Assembly (NCBI GenBank): GCA_947179485.1
Contig: OX359246.1
Span: 40,031,632 to 40,095,631 of the forward strand
Length of the DNA stretch: 64,000 nt
DNA from: Allacma fusca
Lineage: Eukaryota > Arthropoda > Collembola > Symphypleona > Sminthuridae
Reading direction: 5' to 3'
The notes beneath the pieces are model-generated. The model saw only the letters and a program-made list of their open reading frames with translations, did not search any database and was not told where the DNA came from. A program made the position numbers and the translations under genes. Shown piece after piece: positions 35,296 through 44,505 of this stretch (within the stretch, counting starts at the first letter, position 1; every line of letters begins with the position of its first letter).

Positions 35296-36849
35296 TTACA
35301 AGTATTCACTTTCCATTTGACCATGGTTTCCCTTGAAACTTCCATGAGTTCGATTGGTAAGGAATGATACTATATTAGAACGCGAGCTTTTGTTCTCTAA
35401 TGCATGTAGACGTCTTTGTCCATAGCGACGGAACCGGGACTTTTCTCTATCATTCTCAAATCTGCTCGGGAGAATAAGTTTATCAAGAATCATAATATCT
35501 TGAAATCTGCCCACTCGCGAAAAAGCAACGTAATCGGATCGAGGATGTAGTTCCTTAGGTCCAAGAAATAATGAAATTTTATTAATTGTAAGACCTATTA
35601 TATTATTAACAGGCAGGGCATAACAAATACGGAGTGGATAAACTTCGTATTTGAAACACTCTTGTGTAAATGGGCAGTACTCACTGTACTTAAAAATCGG
35701 GAGTCCCTTTGTGCCCCGGTTAGTTACGAATTCATAAGCTCCTTCATACTGTGGAAAATCCACAAGTATACATAGTGGCCGCTCTTTGTCCTCAAATTTA
35801 TTAAATATAATATCTGTCACTATGCCACAGCTACCCTTACAAAGTCCCCAGGGAAAAATAATGTTTTTTAACAATATTACCCTACAGCCGATGGCCAGCT
35901 GAAGAGTCTCAAACCCGTTGGGTATTGAGACAATTGAATCCTCATTGAATAATTCATTTAACATTAAATAATTGTGGACTTCAGCATCAGTCTGGCGAGG
36001 GTACACGTGAAGTGAAAGACGGAAGTTCTCTCGCTCTGCGTCACTTAGCACGTATTTTATCCTTGCTTTCAAATTAATTAAGTCCCTTTCCTCCACCTCA
36101 TTGTTCTTCACCCGGTTAAGAAACTGTTTGTATTTGGACTGTTCTTGGTTCTGGTCTTTGTGACGGAATGTAGTCTTGAGCACAAACACATGCTGGAATA
36201 GACTAAGGACTGATCGGCGAGGTGCGAAGTCCGTATACTCCAAACTGCTCAGCGCGCTGCCACCTATGTGCGGACTGGTGAGACACATGTCTCCAAGAAT
36301 GCACACACTTCTTCCTGCAAATGGCAAGGCACTGTTCCTTGCATCATGTTTCCGAAGAATGTTGTCTACTGTTGACCAGGACCTTGGTCCAGTGTGGCAG
36401 AATTCATCTACTAGAATGAAGCATATCTTGCCAAATTCTTGTTCTGATGAAGCACTTATGTTAATATCACGGACAAAGTTATCAAAACTTTCCTCTTTGA
36501 AATGGAATGGTCGGCGTGTAGAATGTATAGACCTGCCCATAATGTTATATGCAGTTATTCCCGTATATGAGAACAGTACAAAATTGAAATCAGGATTGGA
36601 ATTGGCATAGTTCTCAGCCAAATACTTGAGGTGCTGACACACGACACTCTTCCCGGTGCCTGCAATTCCAGCACCGAGGAGTAATAAAGGAGTCCTAAAC
36701 TGGTCCTTAATTGGCAGTTTAATATGGCTCTGAACAGAGGCGATTATTTGTCGTTGCTGTAATGTAAGATTTTTAAAAGGAATCTTCGGCTCTTGTGTGC
36801 AGGTTGGGATCCATCCCAACTTAAAAATGTTCTCCATACACCCCTGCAT
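35296..36849 (-). CDS. SF1 helicase (Pif1/RecD-like), 517 aa
   Basis: A P-loop (GIAGTGKSV, about residue 64), Walker B (FILVDEF, about residue 145), a motif III-like GDMCLTSP and a C-terminal YVAFSRV motif identify an SF1B DNA helicase. Two motifs that are normally strict differ: the Gln of GDxxQ is absent and the usual H-x-S-Q-G block reads INKISL. The element 1 helicase keeps both. The enzyme would unwind or remodel DNA during replication; loss of these residues may lower coupling. The ATG at 36849 follows an in-frame TAG by six bases after the upstream Cys/His ORF. Confidence 0.8.
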   Translation of the reverse strand: MQGCMENIFKLGWIPTCTQEPKIPFKNLTLQQRQIIASVQSHIKLPIKDQFRTPLLLLGAGIAGTGKSVVCQHLKYLAENYANSNPDFNFVLFSYTGITAYNIMGRSIHSTRRPFHFKEESFDNFVRDINISASSEQEFGKICFILVDEFCHTGPRSWSTVDNILRKHDARNSALPFAGRSVCILGDMCLTSPHIGGSALSSLEYTDFAPRRSVLSLFQHVFVLKTTFRHKDQNQEQSKYKQFLNRVKNNEVEERDLINLKARIKYVLSDAERENFRLSLHVYPRQTDAEVHNYLMLNELFNEDSIVSIPNGFETLQLAIGCRVILLKNIIFPWGLCKGSCGIVTDIIFNKFEDKERPLCILVDFPQYEGAYEFVTNRGTKGLPIFKYSEYCPFTQECFKYEVYPLRICYALPVNNIIGLTINKISLFLGPKELHPRSDYVAFSRVGRFQDIMILDKLILPSRFENDREKSRFRRYGQRRLHALENKSSRSNIVSFLTNRTHGSFKGNHGQMESEYL

Positions 36850-36855
36850 GTTAGA

Positions 36856-37221
36856 CTAGTTTGTGCGGGATAGTAGTACACTTCTTTCGAAAGGCAAAAG
36901 AACCGATTTTGCACTCACAACTAACATACAGTTGCACTTTTTAATTTTTACACCTCTTCTACTGTGGAAGCACTTGCGGCAAAGTCTATGATTGCAAAAG
37001 TATTTGAAGGAATATAGTTCAATGGTCTGATGAGCAGTTGGGACTACTTGGTTCAATAATTGTTCAAAATGGATGCAGTCATTGTGACATAAGCCCGAGC
37101 GGGACAGAATTTCCGTCTCAACTAACTTCCACGAATTGTCGGTATTGTACTCTTGTAGGGTACATTTTACTGCACGGAAGCAAGTCTCCCTTAGCTCCTG
37201 CATTGCGAATGATACTTGCAT
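36856..37221 (-). CDS. Cys/His-rich ORF in frame with the helicase
   Basis: This 121-aa frame contains LCHNDCIHF and later CNHRLCRKCFHSRRG followed by KKCNC, a plausible zinc-binding cluster. It ends in TAG at 36858-36856 and the helicase frame continues in the same phase six bases on. It could be a separate zinc-finger protein, or the N-terminal domain of a longer helicase cut by one stop. The position directly before the helicase and the shared frame favour a former or conditional fusion. I do not recognise a named family. Confidence 0.55.
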   Translation of the reverse strand: MQVSFAMQELRETCFRAVKCTLQEYNTDNSWKLVETEILSRSGLCHNDCIHFEQLLNQVVPTAHQTIELYSFKYFCNHRLCRKCFHSRRGVKIKKCNCMLVVSAKSVLLPFERSVLLSRTN

Positions 37222-37413
37222 ACACAAGACCTGATGGTCCTTCCGAGATCATAATTTATTCCAAATAAAGGGATTATTTATGCTTGTTCGAGAATAAGCC
37301 GTAATCTGCAACTTTGTGTACATATTTACAAATCCGAATTTATTTCTTTACATCAAATTCACAAAACCCTCCAGTACTTAAATTATACTAAATGTTTATT
37401 TATTTTTATTAAT

Positions 37414-37992
37414 TTAAACTACTGTGTCACGTGAACCACATTTTTTACATTTCTTTTCCGGTGCTGTTTTGCCTAGTGCAAAGCAGCAACATGTTTGGAT
37501 TTTTTCATTAATATCATAAATGCCCTTTTCATTCAGTTTCGGAATACTCCGAACAAATTTACGTACAAACTGCTCATTACTCGTTAAATTAGAAGTAGTA
37601 AACAATCGCAGTATCTTTTCATACGGGACTCCCACGGAACGAAGGTATGAGAAGTACAAAGAGAAGTGGCCACACACATCCGAGTACGGGCTCTGAAGAG
37701 CCAGACAGTTTTCCTTTATGAGCTTCCCGGGGGGTCGCTGCACATTCTTGTAGTAAGCCCTTGGCTTGCCAAACGAATCAAAGTATTCGTAGGCACTTGG
37801 TGATAAAACAAAGAAGGCAATCCAGTGAGTTCCTCTGTCCGGAGCAAGATCCGTGTTCACAATAAATATGCAGGGATAACTCTTAATTTCCTGATCATGT
37901 ACGCGGTCAGCAGGCACTACGAAAAATTGGGTTTGGGATTTCCGAGTGCACAGAAGCAATCGCAGACCCATGATCAATGAGTGAGTGTTCAT
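37414..37992 (-). CDS. Adenain-like cysteine protease, 192 aa
   Basis: The order of catalytic signatures is that of adenovirus-type (C5/Ulp1-fold) proteases: His in GTHWIAFF, Asp in EYFDSFGKP, Gln in LALQSPYSD and the nucleophile Cys in VCGHFSLYF. Such enzymes mature capsid precursors in adenoviruses and Maverick elements. The C-terminus has a CxxCG pair and ends in SRDTVV. The ATG at 37992 lies one base after the capsid stop (TAG-T-ATG), suggesting translation from the same transcript by reinitiation. No counterpart was found in element 1. Confidence 0.85.
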   Translation of the reverse strand: MNTHSLIMGLRLLLCTRKSQTQFFVVPADRVHDQEIKSYPCIFIVNTDLAPDRGTHWIAFFVLSPSAYEYFDSFGKPRAYYKNVQRPPGKLIKENCLALQSPYSDVCGHFSLYFSYLRSVGVPYEKILRLFTTSNLTSNEQFVRKFVRSIPKLNEKGIYDINEKIQTCCCFALGKTAPEKKCKKCGSRDTVV

Positions 37993-37993
37993 A

Positions 37994-39477
37994 CTAATGA
38001 TCAAATATTATGTGTTTGTTGGCATCAATTTCAATTATGGACTGATACTGGGTGTAAATGACCACGTTCACGGGCTCATCCAAGGGCTCGCGGAACTTGA
38101 GCTGGACCTTGATCTGTCCACGGCGGTTGACACTGAGGGCGTTTCCGCTGTTAGGAAGCAGCTCCACTGCCGTTAGTACGTTGCCTGCAAGTATAAAATA
38201 AATTATATGCTTAGTATTATTCTGTCTCACAATTGTTAGTTAACTTAAATTGTTGTAATATAATTTATTCTATACTTACCTGTGGTGAAATTATCCCGGT
38301 TGATTCCGTTGCCCAGCGCCGGATTTCCGGCAGTCTTCTCCAGGGATCGCACGGCGAGTAAAAAGTCGTCCACTCCAGAGTATACAGTGACTTTCTTTCC
38401 GTCCTTAGTAGCAGTGCGGGCCTTTCGAAAATTAAAGGGGAAGAGTCGATGCTCAACTGTCTCTCCGTTCCAAGTAAATGCCAGCTCTGAAAGGTTCTTG
38501 TCCACGTAGTTGAATGGTGACTTGCTAAGCTTCCCCAGAAATGATATACTGGGAATTATTCCTAGTACGAGAACGCGCGGAATTTTCCCAATTACCACAG
38601 AATCAGTTGTAATGCTTGTAAGTCCTTGTGCAATTGTAAATGTCTTCAGTTCCACCTCTGAGGTAGGATACTTGAATGTGTGTCCCAGACTTAGCTGATG
38701 GCGATGGGCATCAATGATGGGCTTGGAAATCACCCGCTTGGACGCGTAGTAAACTGCGTTGGTAATTTGGTAATTATAGGGACACCCATTGTAACCCGAC
38801 TTTTCGTCATAGTTTGCTGTCAGGCATAGTTCTGGCAGATTTCTTCGAAGAACAATTCGAATCTCCGTATTACTTGGGAGGTAGCGATTTTGGTTGAAAA
38901 TATTTGCAACCAAGCTACCTAGTAAAGTAAAAGGTTGGGAGTTTTTTGTCTTGTTAAATCGGGTGGCAAACCCAGCATCGGCTGCAGTATAAGCTTCTGG
39001 AGTAGCATTAGGGTAGTAAAACTCATTCAACAGTCGACCCTGCTTCTCACTCGGACTCGAGGCAAGCAGACGCTGGAGATATGCAACTTGTGCATATTGG
39101 TTTCCCGAATCTGAAACCAGCTGTCCGTTCAGGTAGATTTCCAAATTGGAGAACATGGTCTGAAAAAACAGGTTCGAAGGAGCGACAATGTCATTGTCGT
39201 CGCACAGCGTGCCATCCTGCCTAACTATCCTGCAGGTCAGGGAAAGGAAAGAATCGGCGGGGTCAAAGTACCCTGATGAGTCCAGCTGGATGAGAAATTC
39301 CAGAGGGTTGTACGACTCCTTGATGCTTACGAGAGGAAATGCTTGTATGTAGTCACTGCTAAGTTGCGTTGTAAGATCCGTGGGGGGAAGCTCAAACAAT
39401 TGCACCTCTGAGCGTGCACTTTGTTGCGACCCTTCATAAACAGTGGGCTTCTCCTGAAACACGGCGTTAAGGTCCAT
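37994..39477 (-). CDS. F54H12.2-type capsid protein candidate, two exons, 462 aa
   Basis: Exon 1 is 39477-38280 and exon 2 is 38184-37994. The intron (38279-38185, 95 nt) has a consensus donor (ACAG|GTAAGT) and acceptor (TTGCAG); removal gives 463 codons exactly. The protein has the beta-rich, NG-turn pattern (FSNLEIYLNGQLV; NRYLPSNTEIRI) of F54H12.2-like proteins encoded beside F54H12.3-type integrases, thought to be jelly-roll capsid proteins. Without splicing the protein would lose its last ~63 residues. It overlaps the core gene stop by one base (TAATG). The decayed element 1 copy has the intron at the same place. Confidence 0.8.
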
Positions 39478-39842
39478 TATTTACGCCTTACACACCGTCT
39501 CTTGCCCGCCTTCCTTCCAAACCCAACCTGAACCTTTCGTTTCCTCCCGACTCTCTTTGTACGTCTTCGCCGTCGTCTTTTACCCGCACCTGTTTGGGGA
39601 GTCGCAGGTTGCCTTTTCCGGCTTCCTCCGGTCTGTGATCTTCGGTGCCTACGACGAGAACTACTTGCAATGCTGCTGCTGCTGGTGCCAGTGTTTCTCA
39701 AAGGAATTAAATATGAAGATGCTTCCGGGTTAAGTCCTCCAGTAGCCATGTAAGCTATTGTGTTGTCCGCTCCGCCACCTTTCTGCGTCTGCGAGCTTGG
39801 CTCAAGCACACACGCTTTTTCATCACACAATACCTGACGCAT
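39477..39842 (-). CDS. Basic core-like protein, 121 aa
   Basis: It starts with MRQVLCDEKACVLEP, has a middle motif (SSYLIPLRN) and a very basic second half with runs such as KRRRRRRTK, ending in a Cys-Val-Arg-Arg-Lys segment. The composition fits a DNA-condensing virion core protein, as in adenoviruses and Mavericks; this is inferred. The start lies three bases after the stop of the structural gene, and its own stop overlaps the capsid start, so the three genes form one tight block. Confidence 0.72.
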   Translation of the reverse strand: MRQVLCDEKACVLEPSSQTQKGGGADNTIAYMATGGLNPEASSYLIPLRNTGTSSSSIASSSRRRHRRSQTGGSRKRQPATPQTGAGKRRRRRRTKRVGRKRKVQVGFGRKAGKRRCVRRK

Positions 39843-39845
39843 GTT

Positions 39846-41444
39846 TCACATATATTTTGGCTTAAAATGAAGCGCCACGGCAGTTTCTCCTGGACCAAAA
39901 TCTACTGGCTTTAGGTTCTCGTCGACAAAGGAAATACGAATGTCTGTCACCTCTTTACCTTTTAACGGTAAATATGTAACTGGATTGAATTCGTACTCCT
40001 GCTCTTTATTTAAACCGTCGTTGAACTTTAGCTCCTTTAAGACAGGGACTTTCTCTCGTTCGTACGACTGGTTTTCAATTAGATTTGACAACACTAGTAA
40101 GCGTTTGTTTGCACCTAAACTCGGCGTCTCGCCATCCTCCTCATGAAACTCAATTTCTTCCTCCTGCTCTACCACCTCTTTTCTAGCTGGATACCGCTGC
40201 CGAGATTTAAACAATGCGAGCTTTGGAAGTCCGAAATAATTTACAACGGCACTGGGTAGTGAAATTGCTATATCTTCCGGAATTTCATTAAGGACTATTT
40301 CCCCATCCTCGTAGGAAAATTCGATAGGAAATTGTGCATACAGCTGTGCCCTAAAGGTGTTATTAATCTCCAAGATAACATCGGAGACACTTAAAGTTTT
40401 TGGTTCTTTCATTGTAATAAACCGTAGCACAAAATACCGGATAGTAGTAAATAAATTTTTGTTTGCCGGTATAGCATTAAATTTAGTTTCGTTGAACGGT
40501 CCATTTGCCCTATATTGCTTTGAGAACATAAACCTGTCATTCTCAAATCCTAAACAATCCAGAAGCACAGCGGGTAAAATCATATAATCCTTGTCATTCG
40601 GAAGCGGTGCACCCATTGCTATGGTGCATACGTTGTTCTCGTCAAAGGAAAACGAGGCATTAAACCCACCGACTTGGAGTTGTTCCATTAACCTAGTGAA
40701 ATAACTCTTGTAATTTTCCTTCGGCCTCGTCTGTACAACAAACAAGGAACTGAACTGCTGGTCAACCATTATAATATTACCCCTATATTTATTAATGTTA
40801 TACACCTGCAGGGAAAAATCGCTTGTCTCATCGTACTTATCGAACATACTCTGCTCAATTACCCACTGCGAACTTTGCTTCCCCTCATTAAATATACGGC
40901 GATTAAAGCCCATGGCAGTCGCAAAGGTGTTGGAAAGTATTACCCACGACCCTGGCTCTTGTTTTAAGACAGCCAACGATGGTATACAGTCGGTTGGACC
41001 AGGTCCGACATACCTTTGTAAAAGTACTATATTTATTTTCTTCCCAATATCCTCATTAAATTTTGATGTAAAACTAAGTATGTCCTGGCCTTTATCCTTA
41101 GTGAATTTATAAGTCGTTACTGTCGGAGGAATGTAGCCAGGAAAAAGTGGGCCTGCAGGCACGGCTGCATCATGCAGCATTGTGAACCTTTTTCTAGACC
41201 TACGGACTCGCCTCTCCTTCACCCTTGTTTGGTTATTCGCTACCGACGACGGTTTTGTTTGTGTAAACCGGAGATTTGTAAGCCCTACTTTGTAATGTCC
41301 TCGCGGAAATGTGAGACCCACTGGAAACTGCTGGACAATATTACTCTGACTTCTTAATTGACCAATGTTACCAGTGTTCTTTAAATAAACATAATGCTCC
41401 CTGTCCTCGAACGGGAGGAATGCGCTATTGAATGGGTGCATCAT
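39846..41444 (-). CDS. Large structural protein with three internal repeats, 532 aa
   Basis: I chose the ATG at 41444 because the length up to the GHYKVGL strand equals that of the element 1 copy; an ATG at 41507 is possible. Three modules of roughly 100 residues can be seen. Each begins with a helical segment and an FSF/FSY strand and ends in a variant of LPxxLxxxLGF (SNTFATAMGF, PAVLLDCLGF, PSAVVNYFGL). GPLFPGYIPP marks the N-terminal domain. The C-terminal third contains an acidic insert (EEEIEFHEEDGE). Proteins of this type sit beside F54H12.2-like capsid genes; a minor capsid or vertex role is likely but not shown. Confidence 0.7.
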   Translation of the reverse strand: MMHPFNSAFLPFEDREHYVYLKNTGNIGQLRSQSNIVQQFPVGLTFPRGHYKVGLTNLRFTQTKPSSVANNQTRVKERRVRRSRKRFTMLHDAAVPAGPLFPGYIPPTVTTYKFTKDKGQDILSFTSKFNEDIGKKINIVLLQRYVGPGPTDCIPSLAVLKQEPGSWVILSNTFATAMGFNRRIFNEGKQSSQWVIEQSMFDKYDETSDFSLQVYNINKYRGNIIMVDQQFSSLFVVQTRPKENYKSYFTRLMEQLQVGGFNASFSFDENNVCTIAMGAPLPNDKDYMILPAVLLDCLGFENDRFMFSKQYRANGPFNETKFNAIPANKNLFTTIRYFVLRFITMKEPKTLSVSDVILEINNTFRAQLYAQFPIEFSYEDGEIVLNEIPEDIAISLPSAVVNYFGLPKLALFKSRQRYPARKEVVEQEEEIEFHEEDGETPSLGANKRLLVLSNLIENQSYEREKVPVLKELKFNDGLNKEQEYEFNPVTYLPLKGKEVTDIRISFVDENLKPVDFGPGETAVALHFKPKYM

Positions 41445-41652
41445 ACTGCCTGCCTGCTCCTCTCGCTCTTCCCGAATAAATGACACAACAATCTCTGGCC
41501 AGTTCATTAAATAAGTAATTGCATTTATACCAAAAATTGGAATTTTCAAAAACAAAATTTTATTTTCCCACAAACACACGAATAAATTAAGGATACACGC
41601 AAATATATTTTTTACAATAAGTAGTACCTATTTACAGTACATTACAAACGTC

Positions 41653-42363
41653 TTACACGTCCATGACCAGGTCTTTTCCCTCCGAAACCGTAGATGCATC
41701 AGATGAAGACTCTGATAAATAAGACTCCAAGTTTCGCATTCCCTGAAGCTTCAGGTAAAGCGTAGGGCCCAGCCAGTTCTTGAATTTTAGTGCTAGAGCG
41801 TCACTGATGGGCCGGTTGATAAGCAGCTCATAAGATCCTTGAATTCTGTTGAATACCAGACGAGCCCGCACGGACGAACTTTCAAAATCCGGAGACTTCC
41901 AAAAATCTTTCTTGGAATCAGGGGAATGATAAGCTCTTGATTGATCCTTGTCAAAGAATGGAATTAGGTCTTCAAAGTTCCGTCCTTGCGTGGGATGTAC
42001 AGTGAGTTGATCCAGAAGTTCTCCCAGGAACTGTAAAAGGTGCTTCCCCTCGTTCAAAGAAAAGTTGACCGTAGTTACACCTCCTGTGCGGTTTCGACGT
42101 CCCAGATGCACAAAATTGCAGCGGTGTCGCTCGTTAAAAGCCGTACGGACAAGAGTCTCACTGTCAATAAAATAAGAATCCTTGCCCTTCTCAAAAAAGT
42201 TCCAAGTAAATGGTGACTCGTCCTTGTATGTAGCAGACGGAGTTGCTACCGTTGATGCGAAACTGGAATCGAAAGGTTTCAACTTTGGTCGACTTCTCAT
42301 TTCACTGGGCTTGCTCCCGTTAGAATTTTCGTTGAAACGACGCTCCAAATAAAACTTGTTCAT
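41653..42363 (-). CDS. Conserved unknown protein of the element, 236 aa
   Basis: ATG at 42363; the frame is intact. The first ~60 residues are basic and disordered-looking. The conserved part runs from FVHLGRR to NLESYL and matches 10979-11578 in element 1. Shared features are a Leu-rich helix (LLQFLGELLDQL), a DLIPFF segment, a DFWK motif and a VRARLVFN strand. The C-terminus is Ser-rich and acidic. I do not recognise the fold. Its presence in both elements, in different positions, argues for a real role. Confidence 0.65.
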   Translation of the reverse strand: MNKFYLERRFNENSNGSKPSEMRSRPKLKPFDSSFASTVATPSATYKDESPFTWNFFEKGKDSYFIDSETLVRTAFNERHRCNFVHLGRRNRTGGVTTVNFSLNEGKHLLQFLGELLDQLTVHPTQGRNFEDLIPFFDKDQSRAYHSPDSKKDFWKSPDFESSSVRARLVFNRIQGSYELLINRPISDALALKFKNWLGPTLYLKLQGMRNLESYLSESSSDASTVSEGKDLVMDV

Positions 42364-42656
42364 TTTGAAGGGTTCACTGAGATGCTAGTTCGTTAATTGC
42401 TACTGGAAAAATGAGAGGCTGTTTAGGACAGCCAGGTTGTCTTATATACTTGTCGGGATGGCAATGCCATTGTTTAGTCATAGAATAGATTTACCACAAT
42501 ATATTCCATACGGGGAGCTTATCTTTTCTGGCTCGTTAATAACTAGAGCTGTTTAGTAAGATACTGGAATATATTACCCCGGGTTTGCACCCCTGGTTCT
42601 AATTAATTCCACTTGGGTCATCTGACGTGGAATAACTTTATTTTACGAAACCTTTA

Positions 42657-43634
42657 TTACACTACAGCCTCATTGTCAATATCTTTTGTCTCTTCTGATG
42701 TTTTAACTAAATTCAGGTCGTAATCATAGTACTGCCCCGCTATATCTTCCCCTGACATATCGACGAGTTTGTAGGTGTATGGAATGTTTTTTACTAACAC
42801 CTGTGACACTCTAAACAATTCACGGCTGTAGTTTTCCGCGTAACCTTTTTCAAATATTAATTTTGCTCGGGAAATTCGCACAATGTCACCCACCGCAAAC
42901 TTTGGAGGCGTCCTCGGAAGTTTTGCTTCTTCCAAGTGTCGCTTGTAGAGATACCTCCAAGTTTCAAATGAATTTTTAGCTGTAATTTCATTTGGAGCAC
43001 GATTTATTGATGTATGGAACGTATTGTTATATGTTTCAGTGAAAACTTGTAAAACTTTACTTATGTTCTTTGTTTTGTTTTCCGTCATGTATCTTTGCAA
43101 TTTTGCAAAGATTGTACGGATAAACCGTTCTGCAATTGATGCCTTTACTATTGAATATATGTGGTACGGATGAATATCATTTTTGCTGAGAAAGGTAGTA
43201 AAAGCGTTGGAGACAAACTCTTTTCCTCTGTCGCTAAACAAGTACAGCGGTTTAGCCCTTGCTTGCTTGAATATAGACGTAAAAGCCTGTATCATCGACT
43301 CTGAATTTTTGTTTTTCAAGAGTCTGGTGTAAGCCTTCTTGCTAAAGCTGTCCACAACAATTAAAATAAAAAAATTGCAATCATTGTAGGGAGCAATATT
43401 TTCAATGTCCTTGAGATCTGTGCTCCAGATCTCATTGATGAAATTCACCATAATACGACGGCGTTTATATTTTCTTCTTATTTGCTTGTGAAGTGAATAA
43501 CCAAGCAATTTACGTAGTTCCTTTACCACAACTTCCTTGTCTTGAAACTCTGGATGATTTTTAAGAAACCCAGAGAGCCCTGAATAAGCCCCTGCTAATC
43601 TTTGATCTAAATAACTTTTTACAATATCACTCAT
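42657..43634 (-). CDS. Retrovirus-like (rve) integrase, F54H12.3 family, 325 aa
   Basis: The catalytic core shows Asp in STDLKDI, Asp in FSDRGKEF and Glu in KASIAERF, the DDE triad with about 36 residues between the second and third acids. An N-terminal helical region (LSGFLKNHPEFQ) precedes it and a chromo/SH3-like tail (FAVGDIVRISRAKL) follows. The ATG at 43634 (MSDIVKSYL) is taken over an upstream GTG. F54H12.3-type integrases insert Maverick-like genomes into chromosomes with short target duplications. The frame is intact. Confidence 0.88.
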   Translation of the reverse strand: MSDIVKSYLDQRLAGAYSGLSGFLKNHPEFQDKEVVVKELRKLLGYSLHKQIRRKYKRRRIMVNFINEIWSTDLKDIENIAPYNDCNFFILIVVDSFSKKAYTRLLKNKNSESMIQAFTSIFKQARAKPLYLFSDRGKEFVSNAFTTFLSKNDIHPYHIYSIVKASIAERFIRTIFAKLQRYMTENKTKNISKVLQVFTETYNNTFHTSINRAPNEITAKNSFETWRYLYKRHLEEAKLPRTPPKFAVGDIVRISRAKLIFEKGYAENYSRELFRVSQVLVKNIPYTYKLVDMSGEDIAGQYYDYDLNLVKTSEETKDIDNEAVV

Positions 43635-43659
43635 TGTCTCAGAATTTGGAATTCTATTG

Positions 43660-44178
43660 TTACCAATATGATTTCTGTTTACGTATGTGGAGTCGTTTCT
43701 TTTGTGCACGTTTAACTATTTTCTTCTTCCTTTTCTTGCCTTTACCCTTCTGATTTTTACGTGGTCTCAAATTTCGTTTAACTACTTCCGGTGGCTTATC
43801 AACATCTGAGTCAGGTTTTTCATCTATCCGGGGACTAGGTGCCTCTAGATTCTTATCATCAGAATTTCCCGGCTTGTCCAAGTCCTCAAAGGCTTTCCAC
43901 TCTGGTTCCAATTTTAAATGTCCTGCTTTAAATTTGCAGCAGCAAATCTCTAGGGGTTTAAACTTTTTCTTGTGTGACCGTGAAGAACTGTCTTGCAGAC
44001 TTGTATCAATACTTTCGGCAGTAGTAGGCTCAATACGCTCCTCTTGTGTCGAATCCTGATCTTTTATCGTTTTTTCGAGTTCGTTTTTCCTTTCATTGCT
44101 AATCAATTCACCACTGTTCCGGAGTTTCATCAACTCTGAATAAAGTTGCGGGTCAATTACCCGCATAATCTTAGCCAT
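43660..44178 (-). CDS. Basic protein with conserved MAKIM start, 172 aa
   Basis: The ATG at 44178 overlaps the end of the small helical protein by eight bases. The N-terminus (MAKIMRVIDPQLYSELMKL) resembles small proteins found beside the ATPase in related arthropod and marine elements. The middle is acidic and Ser/Pro-rich, and the C-terminus is strongly basic (KGKGKKRKKKIVKRAQKK), which could bind DNA or carry a nuclear signal. A virion internal protein is plausible; I cannot assign it more exactly. Confidence 0.6.
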   Translation of the reverse strand: MAKIMRVIDPQLYSELMKLRNSGELISNERKNELEKTIKDQDSTQEERIEPTTAESIDTSLQDSSSRSHKKKFKPLEICCCKFKAGHLKLEPEWKAFEDLDKPGNSDDKNLEAPSPRIDEKPDSDVDKPPEVVKRNLRPRKNQKGKGKKRKKKIVKRAQKKRLHIRKQKSYW

Positions 44179-44491
44179 CGCAAATGACCCGTAGAATTTC
44201 TGCAGTCTCAACCTGAAGGAGGATATCGGCAAGTACTGCTTTGCTCAAATGCGGATTGATCAATACTTGATGTTTGAATGTCACAGGTTTGAAATTTGCA
44301 ACTCTGGTTATTGAGCGAGGGAAAAATATGCGCAAATTTGCGTAGCATTCACAGGTGGCCTTAAGCTGTTCTTCGGTGGCCTCCTTGACAAACTTTGAAA
44401 ATTGCCTGTTCGTGGCCAGAGAAAGCTTTCGAATAAATTCAATATTCGACTCGAGCCGCGTTTTTCTCGCGTTGTTCACTCTGGGAGCCAT
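44171..44491 (-). CDS. Small helical protein, 106 aa
   Basis: Predicted start ATG 44491 (MAPRVNNARKTR). The protein is all-helical in appearance, with conserved-looking segments FIRKLSLA, EQLKATCECYANLR and HLSKAVLADILLQ. Small helical ORFs at this place, between the packaging ATPase and the capsid block, recur in F54H12.2-type elements. Its role is unknown. It overlaps the next gene by eight bases. Confidence 0.55.
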   Translation of the reverse strand: MAPRVNNARKTRLESNIEFIRKLSLATNRQFSKFVKEATEEQLKATCECYANLRIFFPRSITRVANFKPVTFKHQVLINPHLSKAVLADILLQVETAEILRVICDG

Positions 44492-44505
44492 GGTTATAAA
44501 CTGTC

